Origin: Deinococcus yavapaiensis KR-236
GTDB taxonomy: Bacteria > Deinococcota > Deinococci > Deinococcales > Deinococcaceae
Assembly: GCF_003217515.1 (NCBI RefSeq)
Contig: NZ_QJSX01000009.1
Coordinates: 21,409-85,408 of the forward strand
DNA length: 64,000 bases
Direction: 5' to 3'
Shown here: positions 60,955-64,000 of the stretch, piece after piece
How the letters are laid out: each line of letters starts with the position of its first letter
How positions within the stretch are numbered: position 1 is the first letter of the stretch
Translations under genes and position numbers: made by a program
Notes under the pieces: model-generated
The model's input: only the letters and a program-made list of their open reading frames with translations
Databases searched by the model: none
What the model was told of the DNA's origin: nothing

Positions 60955-62324
60955 GCGCTCGACTCGCCGAGTTCGCGCAGCAGGTACGCGCTCGTCAAGA
61001 TGCCGTTGTGGTAGTCCGAGAGGGCGAACGATTCGTTCGGGGAGTGCGGAGCGTCCTCGTTGAGACCCATGTCGACGAGCAGGACGGGCGCGCCGAGCAC
61101 CGCTCGGAAGTCCGCGACGATGGGAATGCTGCCGCCCGTGCGCGCGAAGGCCGCCTTCGTGCCGAACACCTTGTGCAGGGCGCGGTCGGCGGCGGCGATG
61201 AACGGCGAGTCGAGGTCCATGGCGACGGGTTGGCCGCCGTGCAACTCGATCACCTCGACGGTCGCTCCCTCGGGCGCCAAGCTCTTGATGTACGACGCGG
61301 CGAGCTTGGTGATGCGCTCGGGGTCTTGACCGGGCACGAGGCGCATGGAGATCTTCGCGCCCGCCTTGGCGGCGATGACGGTCTTGCTGCCTTCTCCTTG
61401 GTAGCCGCCCCAGATTCCGTTCACGTCGAGGGTCGGTCGGCCCCACAAGCGCTCCAAGGTGGTGTAGCCCGCCTCGCCGGGCAAGGCGCTCACGCCGATG
61501 CTCGCCGCGAACTTCTCGTCGGAGTGCGGCAAGCTCGCCCACATGGCGCGTTCGTTCTCGGTGAGGGCTTGGACGTCGTCGTAGAAGCCGGGGATGGTGA
61601 TGCGGCCTCGATCGTCCTTGAGCTTGGCGATGATCTGCGCGAGGGCGTTGATGGGGTTCGGAGCGGCGCCGCCGTACGCGCCCGAGTGAAGGTCGCGGTT
61701 CGCGCCTTGCACGCGCACCTCGATGTACGCCAAGCCGCGCAGGCCGTACGTCACCGTCGGGACATCGGACGCGAAGCGCGAACCGTCGGAAATCACGACG
61801 ACGTCGCACGCGAGTTCTTCTTGGTGTTCGCGCAGGTACGCGCCGAGGCTCGGCGAGCCGATCTCCTCCTCGCCTTCGAGCAGGAACTTCACGTTCACGG
61901 GCAGTTCGCCGCGTGACAGCAGCAACTCGACGCCTTGGACGTGCGCGAACGCTTGGCCTTTGTCGTCGGTGGAGCCGCGCGCGTAGATGCGGCCGTCGCG
62001 CACGGTCGGCTCGAACGGAGGCGACAGCCATTCTTCGAGGGGCGCTTCGGGTTGCACGTCGTAGTGGCCGTAAATCAGCACGGTGGGCTTGCCGGGCGCC
62101 TGCAGACGCTCGGCGTACACGACGGGATGCTTGGCGGTGTCGTCGACGCGGGCGGTGAAGCCGAGGCGGGCGAGCTTGCCTTGCAAGAACTCGGCGGCGC
62201 GGCGCATGTCATCTTTATGCTCTTCTTGCGCGGAGACGCTGGGAATGCGAAGAAGGTCGAAGAGTTCGGCGTCGGCGGCGTTCGTGTCGAGGTGAGGGCG
62301 CAGATCGTGGTCGGATGCGGTCAT
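60951..62324 (-). CDS. M20-family dipeptidase
   Basis: A 457-aa metallopeptidase: metal motif YGHYDVQPE, GSTDDKGQ, catalytic LEGEEEIGSPS, ISDGSRF, and a lid domain with LHSGAYGG. Resembles carnosinase-like dipeptidases of the M20 family. Followed by purN with a 4-base overlap. ATG at 62324. Confidence 0.93.
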   Translation of the reverse strand: MTASDHDLRPHLDTNAADAELFDLLRIPSVSAQEEHKDDMRRAAEFLQGKLARLGFTARVDDTAKHPVVYAERLQAPGKPTVLIYGHYDVQPEAPLEEWLSPPFEPTVRDGRIYARGSTDDKGQAFAHVQGVELLLSRGELPVNVKFLLEGEEEIGSPSLGAYLREHQEELACDVVVISDGSRFASDVPTVTYGLRGLAYIEVRVQGANRDLHSGAYGGAAPNPINALAQIIAKLKDDRGRITIPGFYDDVQALTENERAMWASLPHSDEKFAASIGVSALPGEAGYTTLERLWGRPTLDVNGIWGGYQGEGSKTVIAAKAGAKISMRLVPGQDPERITKLAASYIKSLAPEGATVEVIELHGGQPVAMDLDSPFIAAADRALHKVFGTKAAFARTGGSIPIVADFRAVLGAPVLLVDMGLNEDAPHSPNESFALSDYHNGILTSAYLLRELGESSA

Positions 62325-62370
62325 GCGGGGATGATACCAATCCGCGGCGGCCTTGGCCGTTCGCGACTCT

Positions 62371-63222
62371 TCAGCTGGGGCGGCCCACGGTGCGGTCCAA
62401 TTTCGGCTTGACGATCTTGTCGATGCCGCTTTTGCCGAGCCGCACGAGGAAGCCGGCGCTGCGATGGTACGCGAGGCCGCCGTCGACGTTGAGGCACGTT
62501 CCCTCGGCGTACAGCAGGGGGCTGTGCACGAGTTGCGGCTCGACCGACAGGACGTACGAGATCGGCGTGTGGCCGTGTACGAGGCGCTCGCCGCCGTACG
62601 TGGCGAGCATGGTGAGCGCGCGGCTCGACCCGCCTTCCTCCATGAACACTCCGCGCTCGGAAAGGTCGCGTACGAGCGCGTCGAGGACGATGGGGTCGTT
62701 CGAGCCGAGGGTGTTCCACAAGGCGACGTTGACGCTTTGAAGGTCGCGTCCGTAGCGCAGGTACGCGTCGGTGTCGGCGTGCAAGAAGAGGTACGGCCCG
62801 AGCCGCACCACGCCGGGACGCTTGCGCAGCCACTCCAGGTGGCGAGGTTGCAGACGCTGCAAGTCGCTCGTCTGCCCGCGGTTGAGGCGCCAGCGCTCCA
62901 GGAACGATCGCCCGCGGACGTCTCGCCATTCGCTGCCGAACGTGTACGCGCCGATCAGCAAAGGCTCGTGGTTTCCAAGCAGGACGTACACGCGTCCGCC
63001 CGCCGCCGCCGCTTCATGCTCGAGGCGCATGAGGTACTCGACGACGCCCACGCCGTCCGGACCGCGATCGACGAGGTCGCCGACGGACACGAGGACGTTC
63101 ACGCCGCCCACCCAGAAACCGGCCTCGTCGACGAGGCCGGCGCCGTGCAGAAGGCCTTGAAGCTTCGAAAGCTCGCCGTGAACGTCCCCGACGACCCACA
63201 AGGCGCGCGTGAGCGTCGTCAC
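62371..63222 (-). CDS. Metallophosphoesterase (PPP-like)
   Basis: A 283-aa phosphoesterase with GDVHGE, GDLVDRGPDG, LLGNHEP, FLHADTD and VHGHTP, the five metal-binding motifs of PPP-type phosphatases or symmetrical Ap4A hydrolases. Substrate unknown. ATG at 63222; separate from the dipeptidase run by about 46 bases. Confidence 0.9.
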   Translation of the reverse strand: MTTLTRALWVVGDVHGELSKLQGLLHGAGLVDEAGFWVGGVNVLVSVGDLVDRGPDGVGVVEYLMRLEHEAAAAGGRVYVLLGNHEPLLIGAYTFGSEWRDVRGRSFLERWRLNRGQTSDLQRLQPRHLEWLRKRPGVVRLGPYLFLHADTDAYLRYGRDLQSVNVALWNTLGSNDPIVLDALVRDLSERGVFMEEGGSSRALTMLATYGGERLVHGHTPISYVLSVEPQLVHSPLLYAEGTCLNVDGGLAYHRSAGFLVRLGKSGIDKIVKPKLDRTVGRPS

Positions 63223-63325
63223 GTCCGTCCTCGCAGCGCTTGAGTTGAAAGTGGAGGAAACGACCGAAAGTCCTTCAAGTTCTTCCAGGGTACCGCACCG
63301 AGGGGCTGGTCGCCACCGAGGCGGC

Positions 63326-64000
63326 TCAGGACGAGACGGTGTCTTCCGCGTCGCCTTCGGGAACGTCGGCGGGCAGGGCTCGCCACTGCGTCATGCGGTC
63401 CGTGAGGTCGCTTTGCAGACGCTCGATGGCGCCTTCCATGCGGCCGCGCGCCGAGTCGAGTTGATGACGAAGGCGCATGATTTCCTCGACGCCGGCGAGG
63501 TTGACGCCAAGTTCTTGGGTGAGACGGCGGATTTCACGCAGGTGCTCGATGTCGCGCTCCGAGTACAGGCGGGTCTTGCCGCTCGACCGTCCGGGGCGGA
63601 TCAGTCCCTTGCGTTCGTACAACCGCAACGTCTGGGGATGCATGTCCACGAGTTGCGCGGCGATGGAGATGACGTACACGGGGCGATCGAGCGGATCGGC
63701 GGATTCGGGACCGTTGCCGAGGGCGCGCTCGCGCAGGATGCGCTCTTGCAGTTCACCCTCGAGGCGCTCGATTTCGCCTTCGAATTGGTCTTGCAAGTCG
63801 TCGAGTTCGTGCTGAAGGCGCATGACTTCCTCGACGCCGGCGAGGTTGACGCCGAGTTCTTGGGTGAGACGGCGGATTTCACGCAGGTGCTCGATGTCGC
63901 GCTCCGAGTACAGGCGGGTCTTGCCGCTCGACCGTCCGGGGCGGATCAGTCCCTTGCGTTCGTACAACCGCAACGTCTGGGGATGCATGTCCACGAGTTC
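63326..64000 (-). CDS. Tandemly duplicated HspR (MerR-family), 5' end off-window
   Basis: The frame is open to the right edge (partial). It contains two MerR-type DNA-binding units separated by about 115 residues: each has QLVDMHPQTLRLYERKGLI, RPGRSSGKTRLYSERDIEHL and LTQELGVNLAGVEE. Between them is a coiled-coil (LQDQFEGEIERLEGELQERIL) and DPLDRPVYVISIAAQL, the usual start of HspR. HspR represses the dnaK/heat-shock operon through HAIR elements. Single-domain HspR is about 130 aa, so this is a fused double version. Confidence 0.85.
   Translation of the reverse strand, partial: ELVDMHPQTLRLYERKGLIRPGRSSGKTRLYSERDIEHLREIRRLTQELGVNLAGVEEVMRLQHELDDLQDQFEGEIERLEGELQERILRERALGNGPESADPLDRPVYVISIAAQLVDMHPQTLRLYERKGLIRPGRSSGKTRLYSERDIEHLREIRRLTQELGVNLAGVEEIMRLRHQLDSARGRMEGAIERLQSDLTDRMTQWRALPADVPEGDAEDTVSS
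63476..64000. repeat. Near-identical 180-bp direct repeat within the HspR gene
   Basis: 63476-63655 and 63821-64000 (offset 345 bases = 115 codons) differ at only three positions. This shows a recent tandem duplication or ongoing gene conversion. The right copy is cut by the window edge. Confidence 0.92.

Overview
The window is high-GC, densely coded bacterial DNA. GTG and TTG starts with 4-base gene overlaps are common. An HspR-type MerR regulator, a Tat-type secretion signal, DUF7669/DUF2132/DUF6766 family members, and the general protein style point to Deinococcota, most likely a Deinococcus. This is an inference from the genes, not a database match.

Layout. Positions 1-16400 are chromosomal housekeeping: the start of an aldo/keto reductase, an alditol oxidase-like flavoenzyme, an MFS transporter, a leftward operon (apbE, DUF2271, PepSY, response regulator, histidine kinase, then a sarcosine-oxidase-like gene), an enolase-superfamily epimerase with a P-loop partner, a GAF-GGDEF protein, a SAM-I riboswitch controlling metNIQ, and several membrane or acidic proteins. 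Positions 16400-20030 hold an SDR dehydrogenase and a TPR exported protein.

Positions 20033-30072 form the most coherent metabolic module. A TetR regulator diverges from a ten-gene run: Rieske protein, PQQ alcohol dehydrogenase with the two-aspartate (D299/D301) signature of lanthanide-dependent enzymes, a XoxJ/MxaJ-like binding protein, an ABC-2 ATPase and permease, a second SBP_bac_3-like protein, and a TauABC-like importer with two permeases. No cytochrome c gene is present; the Rieske protein sits where XoxG or PedF would be expected.

Positions 30300-33100 hold a hypothetical gene, an orphan ParA with a small partner, and a DUF2132 gene. Positions 33118-37128 are a leftward arsenic resistance cluster: arsC, aquaporin, broken arsN2, arsR, a 55-aa Cys-containing peptide, DUF6428, and MFS.

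Positions 37651-57415 are a 19.7-kb genomic island inserted in the 3' end of tRNA-Ser(GGA). It is bounded by an exact 75-bp direct repeat: a displaced tRNA fragment on the left and the intact tRNA on the right. A frameshifted tyrosine recombinase lies beside the tRNA. Cargo includes a PD-(D/E)XK nuclease-like protein, a 1294-aa nuclease-RecQ helicase fusion translationally coupled to a coiled-coil tail-anchored protein (candidate defence system), a coupled pair of GIY-YIG proteins, AIM24, a large P-loop ATPase next to a repeat-rich non-coding region, a DUF7669 protein, and exported proteins.

Positions 57572-64000 return to chromosomal genes: a flavin monooxygenase, then a coupled leftward run of dipeptidase, purN, HAD phosphatase and thioesterase, a metallophosphoesterase, and a tandemly duplicated HspR that runs off the right edge.
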